A DNA stretch of 64,000 nt from Salinibacter pepae (GTDB taxonomy: Bacteria > Bacteroidota > Rhodothermia > Rhodothermales > Salinibacteraceae). Positions 27,213 to 37,186 of the stretch are shown piece by piece. The DNA lies in assembly GCF_947077775.1 (NCBI RefSeq), contig NZ_CAMTTE010000001.1, positions 2,880,501 through 2,944,500 of the forward strand, read 5' to 3'. The position numbers were made by a program, and so were the translations under genes. How positions within the stretch are numbered: the first letter of the stretch is position 1; each line of letters starts with the position of its first letter. The notes under the pieces were generated by a model. That model was not told where the DNA came from. It worked only from the letters and a program-made list of their open reading frames with translations, and searched no databases.

Positions 27213-28196
27213 CTATCGGGTTCCAACCTGGGCGTCCTTGCCCTCAAAGGCGAGGCGGGCCGCCCCGAGAAGGCTGGCCTCGTTCCCGAGGTCTTCCCGG
27301 TGAATTTGGAGGTCGTCCCGAAGGCCCGGCGTGACGAAGCGGGGGAGGACGTCGCGGGCAGGGTCGAGGATATAGTCCCCGGCCGCGGAAACGCCCCCGC
27401 CCACCACAATGGTTCGAATGTCCAGAAGATTTACGGCGGACCCGAGCACGCACCCGAGCTTGTGGCCGGCCCAGGCCAGCATGGCCTGCGCAAACGCGTC
27501 GCCCTGCGTGGCCGCGTCGTACAGCGTGCGGGGCGACATCTGGTCCAGGTCGCCCTCCACGAGGTCCCGGACGATGCTGTCGGGGTAGTTGACGATCCGG
27601 TCGCGGGCGTGACGGGTCAGGAATCTCTGGCCGAGGTAGCCCTCAATGGCCCCGCCCACGCCCGTGTTGGCGAACGGCCCTTCGTAATCGACCGTCATGT
27701 GTCCAATCTCGCCGGCCCCGCCCGTGCTCCCCCGAAAGATTTTGTTCTGGTATATGATGCCGCCGCCCACGCCGGTGCCGAGGGTGACCATGATAAAGGA
27801 GTCGACGGGCCGGCCGGCCCCGTGGAAGGCGGATCCGAGGGCGGCCACGTTCGCGTCGTTCTCCACGATGATGGGGAGGGACCGGCCGAGTCGCGACTGA
27901 AGGGATGCGCGCAGGTTGACGGATTCCCAGTCGTCGATATTGGGCGGGTGGGAGACCGTCGTGCGCTCCCAGTTCACGGCGCCGGGGGCCCCAATCCCAA
28001 CGCCCGTCACGGCCTCCGGCGGGGCACGATCGATCAGGTCCGCGACGAGGCCCGTGATCTGGGACGTGACGTGCTCGGGCCCCTGCCGGGCCTCCGTGGG
28101 ACATTCGGTTTGTTCGAGCAGGCCGTCCTCGCGGGCCACGAGGGCGGCCTTCAGGTTTGTCCCGCCAATGTCAACCCCAACGGCGTACGAACTCAT
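27213..28196 (-). CDS. ROK-family sugar kinase lacking the zinc cysteines
   Basis: A 327-residue kinase of the ROK family (glucokinase/N-acetylmannosamine kinase type). The ATP motif GVDIGGTNLKAAL and catalytic Asp114 in VENDANVAALG are intact, and GEIGHM gives His166. The following zinc loop, normally CxCGxxGC, reads here FANTGVGGAIEGYLG, so all the Cys ligands are gone. ROK kinases phosphorylate glucose and related sugars with ATP; glucose is the most likely substrate. No helix-turn-helix is present, so it is not a NagC/XylR regulator. Confidence 0.88.
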   Translation of the reverse strand: MSSYAVGVDIGGTNLKAALVAREDGLLEQTECPTEARQGPEHVTSQITGLVADLIDRAPPEAVTGVGIGAPGAVNWERTTVSHPPNIDDWESVNLRASLQSRLGRSLPIIVENDANVAALGSAFHGAGRPVDSFIMVTLGTGVGGGIIYQNKIFRGSTGGAGEIGHMTVDYEGPFANTGVGGAIEGYLGQRFLTRHARDRIVNYPDSIVRDLVEGDLDQMSPRTLYDAATQGDAFAQAMLAWAGHKLGCVLGSAVNLLDIRTIVVGGGVSAAGDYILDPARDVLPRFVTPGLRDDLQIHREDLGNEASLLGAARLAFEGKDAQVGTR

Positions 28197-28274
28197 GCTA
28201 GTCCGTGGAGTGGGTGATGGGCAGAGAGGTGGGGGCCGGGAGGCCCCGGTCGTGGGGCGCCGGCGTGTCTCGTC

Positions 28275-28571
28275 TCATTCGGCGGGCTCGACGCGGTAGA
28301 TGGTTTCGCCGGGTCGTTTCATGCCGTACTCCTCACGGGCGATCCGTTCGACGAGGCTATCCGACAGGGGGCGGTCGAGCTGAGAACGAAGGCGCTCAAT
28401 TTCTGCGCGGAGGTCGGCGTTCTCCCGAGCGGTCGCCTCCAGTTCCTGGTGCCAGCGGTATCGCTGCCAGAGGCTGTGGCTGTCGAAGAACGCAACCCAG
28501 ACCAGCACACCGCCCAGCAGAAGGCCGAGCCCCCACCGCACATGGCGACCGGAGAGCGTGGAGTCGGGCAT
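28275..28571 (-). CDS. ftsB: Septum formation initiator, FtsB/DivIC-like
   Basis: A 98-residue bitopic division protein. One membrane helix (about residues 12-29) is followed by a coiled coil (ELEATARENADLRAEIERLR) and the short conserved segment VERIAREEYGMKRPGETIY typical of FtsB/DivIC. Members form a complex with FtsL/DivIB and FtsQ. It starts 15 nt after the enolase stop on the same strand; the eno-ftsB pairing recurs in many bacteria and supports the call. Confidence 0.88.
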   Translation of the reverse strand: MPDSTLSGRHVRWGLGLLLGGVLVWVAFFDSHSLWQRYRWHQELEATARENADLRAEIERLRSQLDRPLSDSLVERIAREEYGMKRPGETIYRVEPAE

Positions 28572-28586
28572 GGTGGGCGGGGTCGC

Positions 28587-29960
<1,374 letters not shown>

Positions 29961-30072
29961 CTACGTGGTCGGCGTCCAGAACCACAAGACCGAGTCAGCA
30001 AGGGCGTTCAAAATGATCGGCCGTGCTCGCAGACGGCCGGCACACGGATGAGGCCCGGCCTTCCTCCGTGAC

Positions 30073-30110
30073 AACGAAAAGGGCCGACGGCCTCAACGGC
30101 ACGCCGGCCC
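30073..30110 (-). terminator. Intrinsic terminator after the TPR gene
   Basis: On the minus strand GGGCCGGC pairs with GTCGGCCC (one G-T pair) and is followed by TTTTCGTT. It lies 26 nt past the TPR stop and separates the envelope cluster from eno. Confidence 0.7.
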
Positions 30111-30135
30111 CTCTGCTCTGCCGAAAACGTCCGAG

Positions 30136-31491
30136 TCATCCGGAGGACGGGGCCGACCGGACGGAGGTCGACTCGCCGATCCAGGAGTAGCAGCCGTAGT
30201 CGATGGTAAACGACGCGCCGCGCTCCCAGTCCTCCCGGTAGAAGATGTCTTCCTTGGTCGGAAACACCTTTCGGTACGTCCGAATCTTGCTGTCCGCGAC
30301 CGAGGAGATTGAGGAGTCGACTTCCTTGGCCTGCCGATACTTGTCCACGGCGGCCCAGTACACGGCCTTGTCGTTCCGGGCCATTTCGCCCCCGCTGCAC
30401 TGGTTCACGGCACGTGCGTACAGGTCCCCGATGGCAATGTACGCCCGTCCAAAGCTGTCCTTCATGTCGATGGCCTTCTGGAAGGCCCGGCGGGCCTGGG
30501 CGAGCTGCTTCATCTTCTGGTAGGCCGTGCCCCGGTTGAAGTGATCCTCGGCCTTGAGCTCGGCCCCCTGCTTCTCGGCCCGCTTGTACGCCCGAAGTGC
30601 AGCCTCCGGGCGGCCGTCCTCAAGACGCATCTGTGCAATCTCCCGGACCGTCTCGGCCGACGGTTCCATCTTGATGAGGCGCTTCGAAAGCTCCGAGGCC
30701 TTCTTGATGTTGCCCTGCTGGTTGTACGCGTCGAAGAGCTCCGTGAGCAACTGGGTGCTGTCCGGGCTCTGCTCCACCTGCTCCTCCAGGTACGCGATCT
30801 GGGCCTGCGGGTTTTTGCCGAAGATGTCCTCACGGACCGAGCTGATCATTCCGGCCACCTCCTCGTCGTCGCCCCGCTTCGACTCGACCGTGTTGGCGAA
30901 GTCGAGGGCCTTTTGCAGATTGTTGTTCTCGAGATGCGACTGCAGCACCTGCTGAATGTAGTAGGGATCCAGCTCCTTCGGGGCCATCTCAAAGGCCCGT
31001 CGGTAGTGGGCCGTCGGGGTCTCAAGCCCCTCCATACCGTCCGGGAGCGAGCCCTGATGCTTTTCGAGGAACCGGCCCTTGCGCCGCTCCCACTTGTACG
31101 GCGTGTACTCGAGGTCGTACTTCTCGATGTTCTCCGAGGCGGACGCCAGGTAAGTCGCCGCGGTGTCCAGGTACGCCTTCCGGACGTCCTCCTTCGTGGC
31201 CTGCTCGGCGAGCCCCTCGTAGAGACTGATCACGCGGCGGTAGTTGTCGTCGTCCCCGTCGGGGGTGCCGGGGGCATTTTCGAGTATCCAGAGCAGATCG
31301 CTCCGCGCACTTTCGAAGTTATCGTTCTTGTAATTCTCGTAGTAGAGGCTGTAGTGCATCAGCTTCTCCCGTTTGCTCGGCTCGCTGTCCTGCGCGGAGG
31401 CCGGCGGAACCGCCACGAGGAAGGCAAGCCCTGCGCAGAGGGCACCGACCACGAGAGACTGAAACCGGAGGAGGGGGGCAGATTGAGGCAT
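30136..31491 (-). CDS. Exported tetratricopeptide-repeat protein
   Basis: A 451-residue protein with a signal peptide (residues 1-33, cleavage near ASAQD) and at least six TPR units between about residues 45 and 400; clear ones are AEDHFNRGTAYQKMKQLAQA and the following FGRAYIAIGDLYARA. The C-terminus (DYGCYSWIGESTSVR) resembles the end of Bacteroidota periplasmic TPR proteins. It probably scaffolds other envelope proteins. It is the last gene of the minus-strand cluster that starts at 35339. Confidence 0.82.
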   Translation of the reverse strand: MPQSAPLLRFQSLVVGALCAGLAFLVAVPPASAQDSEPSKREKLMHYSLYYENYKNDNFESARSDLLWILENAPGTPDGDDDNYRRVISLYEGLAEQATKEDVRKAYLDTAATYLASASENIEKYDLEYTPYKWERRKGRFLEKHQGSLPDGMEGLETPTAHYRRAFEMAPKELDPYYIQQVLQSHLENNNLQKALDFANTVESKRGDDEEVAGMISSVREDIFGKNPQAQIAYLEEQVEQSPDSTQLLTELFDAYNQQGNIKKASELSKRLIKMEPSAETVREIAQMRLEDGRPEAALRAYKRAEKQGAELKAEDHFNRGTAYQKMKQLAQARRAFQKAIDMKDSFGRAYIAIGDLYARAVNQCSGGEMARNDKAVYWAAVDKYRQAKEVDSSISSVADSKIRTYRKVFPTKEDIFYREDWERGASFTIDYGCYSWIGESTSVRSAPSSG

Positions 31492-31624
31492 ATTGGGGGC
31501 AGTTCTGTCCGATATTTTGAACAGGCTAGGGCCTTAGACTGGACGCTCATCGTTGAGTTTCAGTCAAGAGGGCCCGTGGCGGGACCTGTTCGGCGAGGGG
31601 ATGACCCGCGGATCCCGGAGAACG

Positions 31625-32965
31625 CTACCGGAGCTTGCGCCGCTGGAACCACCGTTCGCCGAAGTTCACGTGAAGAGAGACCCCGAAGAACCGGTCGCGG
31701 ACGAGGGAGTTGGTGGTCGTCCCTCGCGTTCCGGCAGTTGTATTCAGGTCAATTCGCGTGCCAGAGAGAGAGGTGGGGAGGCTGATGCCCGCAGTGAGGG
31801 CAAATTCGTAGAGGGTCGTCTCCCGATCCGGGCGCACGTACATCCGCTCCGCGTATCCCCCGAAGCGGTAGGCCGCCTGGGCAAAGTACCCGGCCAGCTG
31901 ATCGTCGCCGGCGGGCACCACCTCGGCCCCGGTGGAGAGGCGCCATCGATCCGCGAGGGTGCCCGGGCCGCCGGCCGGAAAGCGGGACGGGACGGTTTCG
32001 GAGGCCCCGGTGGAGAAGTCGTTGGAGAAGGTGCTCCAGGGCTCGAAGGCCCCATCGAGGACAACTGTCCAGCGGGCATTGGGCTGATAGGACAGCCCCA
32101 GGCGGCCCTTCCACGGCAGCGTGACGTTCCCCCGCTCGGTGGACAGGGTGTCCCGGGCGAGGTCCTCGTCGAGGGTGCGGTACTGCTCGCCCGACAGGTT
32201 GGCCGGGAGGGTCACGGAGGCCCCGATGGAAAAGGCGTCGTCCTCGGCGAACACGTCGGCGAGGGCGAGGTGGCCGCCGAGCGTGCTGGTCAGTCCGGAG
32301 AGCTGCACGCCGTCGGAGACGATGGTGTTGCGGAGCTGAGGGGCTGCCCACGTCGTGCGCCGCCGCCGCTCGAGGGTGCCAAACAGAAGGTCGGCGGTGG
32401 CCCCGACGCTCAGCATGTCGTTGACCCGGTATCCCAGCCCGCCCCGCAACCGATGAAGGCCGCCGGATCCGGAGAAGGTGGTCTCGTATCTCGCCTCTGC
32501 GTCCTGACGAGGGCCAATGGGCTCCTGTCCCGTGCGGGTGGCGCTGTAGTTCGAGCGGGAATAGGGCTGGAAGGAGATGCCCACCCCGAGAGAGCGTTCG
32601 TAGAGCGGGAAGTTGAACTGGAGGGCCTGCACGTTGCCGGAGCTGAGGCGCCCGGAGTTGCCCTGGCCGTCCTCCACGCTGGTGGAGCGGTAGGCGGCGC
32701 TCCCGGACAGGCGCGTGAACACCTGGTCGCTCCAGAGGGCCGGATTGGCGTCGGGGTTGTAGTTGAGGGAGCGGAGCGCGTAGCCGCCGCCGCCCATCGC
32801 GTCGCTCTGGGACGACGAGAACTCCACCAGGCTCCCCATCCCGAACCGGGAGTAGATCGTGCCCTCGCCGTTGGACTGGGCCTGCGCCGGGGCGGGAGCG
32901 CCCAGGAGTCCGAGGGCGAGGCAGACGATCCCGAAAAGCAGATGAAGACGCGTAAACACTCGCAT
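31625..32965 (-). CDS. Outer-membrane beta-barrel protein of Bacteroidota type
   Basis: A 446-residue exported protein with a signal peptide (cleavage near AQAQS). The first part, YSRFGMGSL with DAMGGGGYALRSLNYNPDANPALW, is the typical N-terminus of FadL/PorV-like barrels in Bacteroidota; the rest alternates polar and nonpolar residues and ends in a strand-like segment. Its role is unknown. ATG 32965 gives a normal signal peptide. It lies 48 nt after the DUF4270-like lipoprotein. Confidence 0.78.
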   Translation of the reverse strand: MRVFTRLHLLFGIVCLALGLLGAPAPAQAQSNGEGTIYSRFGMGSLVEFSSSQSDAMGGGGYALRSLNYNPDANPALWSDQVFTRLSGSAAYRSTSVEDGQGNSGRLSSGNVQALQFNFPLYERSLGVGISFQPYSRSNYSATRTGQEPIGPRQDAEARYETTFSGSGGLHRLRGGLGYRVNDMLSVGATADLLFGTLERRRRTTWAAPQLRNTIVSDGVQLSGLTSTLGGHLALADVFAEDDAFSIGASVTLPANLSGEQYRTLDEDLARDTLSTERGNVTLPWKGRLGLSYQPNARWTVVLDGAFEPWSTFSNDFSTGASETVPSRFPAGGPGTLADRWRLSTGAEVVPAGDDQLAGYFAQAAYRFGGYAERMYVRPDRETTLYEFALTAGISLPTSLSGTRIDLNTTAGTRGTTTNSLVRDRFFGVSLHVNFGERWFQRRKLR

Positions 32966-33013
32966 GAGACTGTCGTGCAGTCTACAGAAAGAAGGCCGGG
33001 CGGCAATCATTGT

Positions 33014-34360
33014 CTAGAGCGGCGTTACGGTCAGGGTGGCACGGGGGCCGTCGACAGGCACGAGAACGGGAAGTGTGGTGGGCAGGCCGGGCTGGACGGT
33101 GGCGGCCCGGTTGACGGAGGTGTTTTCCCGGTCGGCGACGTGGACCCGAAATGTCGTGAAGACCGGAGACCGGTCGTCGCGGACGCGCTGGAACGACTGC
33201 CGAAAGGTGGAGCGTGCCACACCGTCCGGGACGAGGGCCGACGCGGGGGCCGCCGACGGAACGAGCGGGAGGACGCAGGCCTCGTTCGCATCGGAAAGCG
33301 TCACGGCCCCCACCACGGGGCAGGAGGGAGCCCCCGAAGACCGAGTGGCGATGACGCGGTAGCCCTGCGGCTGGGGCCGCTCAAAGCCGGACCGGGTCTC
33401 CAGCGCGCTCGTGTCGTTGGGCACGAAAATATTGGCCTGGTTCAGCGGGGCGCTTTCGAGGGTGTCGAGGGGGCTTTCGCGAAAGGCCCATTCCATCGCC
33501 AATCCCTTGCCGACGCCGCCCTGCATCAGCCGGTAGCCGGGCGGTGGGGCGCCGGCGCCCGTCCGCTCAATGTGAGTGAAGGTCTTCAGGCCCGGGTAGT
33601 CGGCCGTGGTGGCGTCATCACCGGAACCCGTCCGGAGCCGAAGAGAAGCAGTCGACGAGGAGAAGCCCACGACGGCCTTGCTGTTCGGCGCGACGATCTT
33701 AAAGCCGAAGAACGCGTCCTCAAAATCACCCCCCGTCCTGCGCAACGTCCCTATGTTCTCGCGGACCCAGGACGCCTTGAGCCGAATGGTGACCAGCGAG
33801 TCGGACGGGTTGATCTGGGCCTCGTTTATGGACACCGGGGAGGGGGCGGCGTCGAAGCTCGCCGTCGCCCGGGCGGAGTCCATGTCGGCCTCCGACGTCA
33901 GGTCGTACACCTCCACGTCCATCGACTCGGACGAAGATCCATGTAGGTAGTCCGTCGTCGTCAGGCGCAGCTCGGCGGTGAGTGAGCTTGGATCAGCCGA
34001 AGCAATGTCGGAGGGGAGATCGTCACGGCCCGCAAAGTCGACATATCCGTCCGTCGTCACGACGCCCGTCCCCGGCGTCGGGTCGTCGACTTTCCCAACT
34101 AGAAACCGCCATGCCCCTTGGTTCTGAGACTGGGCCGGAGGGCGCCCCTGCGCACTATCTCTCGCAATCCCCGTGATGGGGGCCACCGTCGTGTCGCGGA
34201 CGTCAGGCGTCACGTCGAGGGTGGAGGGACTGCCGCCCTGCAGCCCAGAGCCCACCCCCAGCCCGACGTCCGACGAGTCGCTGCAGGCGGTGAGCGAGAC
34301 GAGTAGCGCGCCCCCAACGAGAAGCGCAGGGAGCCAGGAAGACCTCATAGACATCGGCAT
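33014..34360 (-). CDS. DUF4270-like outer-membrane lipoprotein
   Basis: A 448-residue lipoprotein. The signal peptide ends in a lipobox, VSLTACSDSS, followed by DVGLGVGSG, matching the CxxxxDLGLxL start of the Bacteroidota DUF4270 family. The body is beta-rich, with VDFAGRDD and MDVEVYDLTSE segments. Its place next to a short GlgA-like protein repeats an arrangement known from Bacteroides and flavobacteria. Starts at 34360, 34354 or 34348 are equally possible. Function unknown. Confidence 0.72.
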   Translation of the reverse strand: MPMSMRSSWLPALLVGGALLVSLTACSDSSDVGLGVGSGLQGGSPSTLDVTPDVRDTTVAPITGIARDSAQGRPPAQSQNQGAWRFLVGKVDDPTPGTGVVTTDGYVDFAGRDDLPSDIASADPSSLTAELRLTTTDYLHGSSSESMDVEVYDLTSEADMDSARATASFDAAPSPVSINEAQINPSDSLVTIRLKASWVRENIGTLRRTGGDFEDAFFGFKIVAPNSKAVVGFSSSTASLRLRTGSGDDATTADYPGLKTFTHIERTGAGAPPPGYRLMQGGVGKGLAMEWAFRESPLDTLESAPLNQANIFVPNDTSALETRSGFERPQPQGYRVIATRSSGAPSCPVVGAVTLSDANEACVLPLVPSAAPASALVPDGVARSTFRQSFQRVRDDRSPVFTTFRVHVADRENTSVNRAATVQPGLPTTLPVLVPVDGPRATLTVTPL

Positions 34361-34553
34361 TGCGAGCGGCGAACGCCGGTTCGGTACAAAAGGCGAGGAG
34401 GGGCCCCCGAATGCACGACGCACTGACGCAGAACATCCGAACGGGAGCGATGCCGTGGGGGGCCCGACGGTTTTGCGCCAAGGGCACGGGCCCGTCCCGG
34501 AATCGGGTCCCTGAATGCCACCTGGAAGCAGGGTGTTTCTCGGCGGGGGAATC

Positions 34554-35339
34554 CTACGCAGGGACTTCACCGAGCATTTGATCGTACAGCGCCACCGTTT
34601 GCTCGGTGCGCGGCTGGGGGTCGTCCTGAAATCTGGATGCGTCCTCGCCCGGCGTGCCATTGGCCGAGGCCCCGTCCGGAGGGAGAATTGTAGCGTCCGC
34701 GTGGGTGCGGCCGACCTCCGAGAGCGTCGCCCCGGCGTTGCCGTCGATCGGAAGGTCCATCGTGTCGGCAAACGAGGCCTCAAGGGTCGTGGCCGGCGCC
34801 TGTCCCCCGGGGGTGAAGACCGACTTCGTGGCGCTCAGCAGGTCGTCGTCCGCGTAGGTGGTGGCGAGAAGGGTCGGAAGGAGGCCACTGATCCACCCGA
34901 AGCCGTGGATCAGGTCCGGGCCCCAGCGCAGCTCCCGAAGCGTCTCCAGCACGGAGCGGTTGAAAAACAGCGCCCGGTCCGCGTTGTCGTCGAACGCGCT
35001 GCCGTCGCCATCGGTCGCGCGGCCCGAGCGGCCGAAGTATCCCTCATGGTCCATAAAGTAGACCTGCAACTGCACGTCCGGCACCGAGGCCACCTTCACG
35101 GAAACCGACTCGGTGTTCGTCCCCATCGGGACGTCTGTGTCCGAGAGGCGGATGACCTCGTGGAGGCTGTGCTTCCGCTCGTTGATGTCCCCGTAGCAGG
35201 GCATCATGATTCGTACTTCGAAGTCCCCGGCTTCCTGTACCTGCTCGGGGAGCGACCGGGTGAGGGTGGCGAGTGGGGACTGCTCGGTGAACGGCGCGAG
35301 TGCTTCGGCGACGTACAGAAGACGGTAGGAGGAGGCCAT
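34554..35339 (-). CDS. Short glycogen/starch-synthase-like protein (GT5 N-domain only)
   Basis: A 261-residue protein equal to only the N-terminal Rossmann domain of GlgA. Segments MPCYGDINERKHSLHEVIRL, VKVASVPDVQLQVYFMDHE and LRWGPDLIHGFGW match the Bacteroidota short starch-synthase-like proteins of about 270 residues. The C-terminal ADP-glucose-binding domain is missing and the GlgA KxGGL loop near the N-terminus is not conserved, so normal synthase activity is doubtful. It leads a cluster with the DUF4270-like lipoprotein. ATG 35339 is chosen. A strong promoter lies about 290 nt upstream. Confidence 0.82.
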   Translation of the reverse strand: MASSYRLLYVAEALAPFTEQSPLATLTRSLPEQVQEAGDFEVRIMMPCYGDINERKHSLHEVIRLSDTDVPMGTNTESVSVKVASVPDVQLQVYFMDHEGYFGRSGRATDGDGSAFDDNADRALFFNRSVLETLRELRWGPDLIHGFGWISGLLPTLLATTYADDDLLSATKSVFTPGGQAPATTLEASFADTMDLPIDGNAGATLSEVGRTHADATILPPDGASANGTPGEDASRFQDDPQPRTEQTVALYDQMLGEVPA

Positions 35340-35374
35340 GTGCATCAAAGGATTTGGGAAGACAACGGTGGGTG

Positions 35375-35406
35375 CGGACGAAAGGCGTCCTGCCCGGACG
35401 AAAGGC
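35375..35406. repeat. 12-bp direct repeat with 20-bp period in the GlgA-like leader
   Basis: CGGACGAAAGGC occurs at 35375-35386 and again at 35395-35406, exactly two helical turns apart, 36 bases before the ATG at 35339. This spacing would suit a protein binding one face of the DNA. Confidence 0.6.
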
Positions 35407-35629
35407 CCGAGCGGCCCTCGGTCCAATCGGTGGGGCGAGGCGCGGCCGGGCTGTTGCTGAGGGCGCGCACGAGGCAGGAGTGCCCCACAGCGGAAAGATC
35501 CCGGGTCGAAAACGGAGACTGGCCCGAAAACTGCGGCAACCAGGCCATAACGGCTCCGTGCCTCAGCGTTGATTCTGAAGGTTCTGTGTTAGCGGACGCA
35601 ATGATCCACTGGTGTGCTTTTCATAAAAA

Positions 35630-35660
35630 CAAAGATATTGCTATTTGCCCCGGAAATCAA
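35630..35660 (-). promoter_or_regulatory. Bacteroidota-type promoter for the GlgA-like/envelope cluster
   Basis: On the minus strand TTG (35660-35658), 20 nt, then TATCTTTG (35637-35630), a perfect TAnnTTTG. Transcription would start near 35622, giving a leader of about 280 nt. Confidence 0.65.
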
Positions 35661-36041
35661 CTTCAAAAACCACTGCCCCGAAGAAGTCGCGTCAAAACCG
35701 TGAAAATTTGAAATTGGCCGGGGGCTAATTGCTTCCTCGGGAGGGGACGTTGCTCGTCTGCGCTCAGCCCCCGTTAACGAGGGCTTCCAGCCGGGAAAAA
35801 GGACAATGTCAGAACGACGCGTGAGTGACGACCCTTGTCGAGGGGCCTCCTGGGAAAGAGAGACCGGTCGGCTGAAACCATCCTTCCGGCGAGGCACCGT
35901 CCGATCCGTCGGCGTCATGCCAACAATCCTGTGGGCCCCTGGTCCTGTAGTCCAGGGCCACGCGGCCTCGTTCGTCGATGTGCACGGCGGTATGGCGGTC
36001 CGGGCGACCGGCACGATGCCCCCGGATTGGCCGGCAATTTC

Positions 36042-36073
36042 TTTGGGGTTGGTGGGAGAAGGCTGTATCTTCC
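36042..36073 (+). promoter_or_regulatory. Probable promoter for the ABC ATPase gene
   Basis: TTTG (36042-36045), 20 nt, TATCTTCC (36066-36073), 6 of 8 positions of TAnnTTTG. The ATG at 36116 lies about 37 nt after the expected start. Confidence 0.45.
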
Positions 36074-36115
36074 GTACCACGAACGACTCTTCGCGACGAG
36101 CCGTTTTGCTGCCGC

Positions 36116-36742
36116 ATGCCGACCCTCACGGCCGAGCACGTCGGGCACTACTTTGGACGACTGCTGCTCTTTCGAGAGCTGTCGGTGACCCTGCACGCGG
36201 GGCAGACGCTGGCAGTGACGGGGGCCAACGGGGCCGGCAAGTCGACCCTTCTCCGCATCCTGGCCGGCCTGCTCACGCCCCGCACCGGTCGCGTGGTGCT
36301 TACCGTAAGCGGAGCCCCTGTGCCGGACGAGGAGCTCCCGCTTCGGGCCGGGCTCGTGGCCCCGGCCGTCGGCGTCTACGAAGAGCTCACGGCGCGCGAG
36401 ACCCTTCGCTTTCTGGCCCGTGCACGGAGGGTGGCGGACCCCGCAGCCCGGATCGACGAGGTGCTCGCTCGGGTCGGGCTCGCCGGTCGGGCCGACGACC
36501 GGGTGGGGACGTACTCCTCAGGCATGCGGCAGCGGGTGAAGTATGCGGCCGCGCTGCTCGCCACCCCCCCGCTCCTGCTTCTCGACGAGCCCGCTGCGAA
36601 CCTCGATGCGGCCGGGCGGGAGATGGTCGCGTCGATTACGGAAGCGTGGCGGGCACAGGAGCGCCTCCTCGTCGTGGCGACGAACCGACCCGATGAGGCA
36701 GATCGACACGATCGGCAGCTGCGCATCGAGAACCACCGGTAG
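36116..36742 (+). CDS. ABC transporter ATP-binding protein (orphan, CcmA/ABC-2 type)
   Basis: A 208-residue ABC ATPase. Walker A GANGAGKST (36-44), the signature YSSGMRQR (133-140) and Walker B LLLLDEP (153-159) are complete. The short length and SSGMRQR signature resemble exporters of the ABC-2 group and the haem-exporter subunit CcmA. No permease gene is adjacent, so its partner must lie elsewhere; substrate unknown. The frame is open further upstream but ATG 36116 gives the canonical start. Confidence 0.85.
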   Translation: MPTLTAEHVGHYFGRLLLFRELSVTLHAGQTLAVTGANGAGKSTLLRILAGLLTPRTGRVVLTVSGAPVPDEELPLRAGLVAPAVGVYEELTARETLRFLARARRVADPAARIDEVLARVGLAGRADDRVGTYSSGMRQRVKYAAALLATPPLLLLDEPAANLDAAGREMVASITEAWRAQERLLVVATNRPDEADRHDRQLRIENHR

Positions 36743-36811
36743 CGCCTGAGGCGTCCGGTGGGGGCGTCCCTCCTCGATTTCTGTTTCCTCAAGTGTGCAT
36801 TTCTTCCGCCC

Positions 36812-37186
36812 ATGGCCCACGACACGACCGAAATATACGTACGGGACCTTTCCGAAGACGCCGCTGCCGACTGGTTGCAGGGCGCCTTTGAGGGCCTCGA
36901 ACAGGTGCAAGAGGCCCCAATTGTCACCTACGAGGGGCGGTACGACGGAGAGGCCGTTCCGGTGCAGATTACCGAGCAGGTAAAAAACGGGCCGTACACC
37001 AGCATCTGGTTCAACGCGCCCCGGCTGCCGTGGGAGAGCATCCGGGAGTGTGCCCGGGCCGCGCACGACGCACTCGGGGCCGAGGTGCTCTGCTACCTGA
37101 ATCAACCCAAGGAGCCGTGGCGCATGCTGCGGATGGAAGCGGGCGAGATGGAGCGGGTCGACGAACGCACCCTGGACGACTTCTAG
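36812..37186 (+). CDS. Conserved hypothetical protein
   Basis: A 124-residue acidic soluble protein, beginning MAHDTTEIYVRDLSED. Segments VTYEGRYDGEAVPVQITE and TSIWFNAPRLPW look like a compact alpha/beta domain; WRMLRMEAGEMERV follows. No motif or family was recognised. It follows the ABC ATPase after 69 nt and its stop codon shares CTAG with the convergent DUF4097-like gene. Confidence 0.65.
   Translation: MAHDTTEIYVRDLSEDAAADWLQGAFEGLEQVQEAPIVTYEGRYDGEAVPVQITEQVKNGPYTSIWFNAPRLPWESIRECARAAHDALGAEVLCYLNQPKEPWRMLRMEAGEMERVDERTLDDF

Larger units (their letters stand above)
35340..36115. other. Long divergent control region between GlgA-like and ABC genes
   Basis: 776 bases without a convincing gene. 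An AT-rich stretch (35590-35720) contains a promoter facing left; a second promoter faces right at 36042-36073; and a 12-bp direct repeat lies in the GlgA-like leader. Open frames here are Arg/Pro-rich and look non-coding. Confidence 0.6.

Noticed and set aside
35589-36080. Minus-strand frame of about 160 codons in the long divergent gap
   Set aside because: Pro/Arg/Thr-rich, no family pattern, and it covers a well-formed promoter and an AT-rich stretch.
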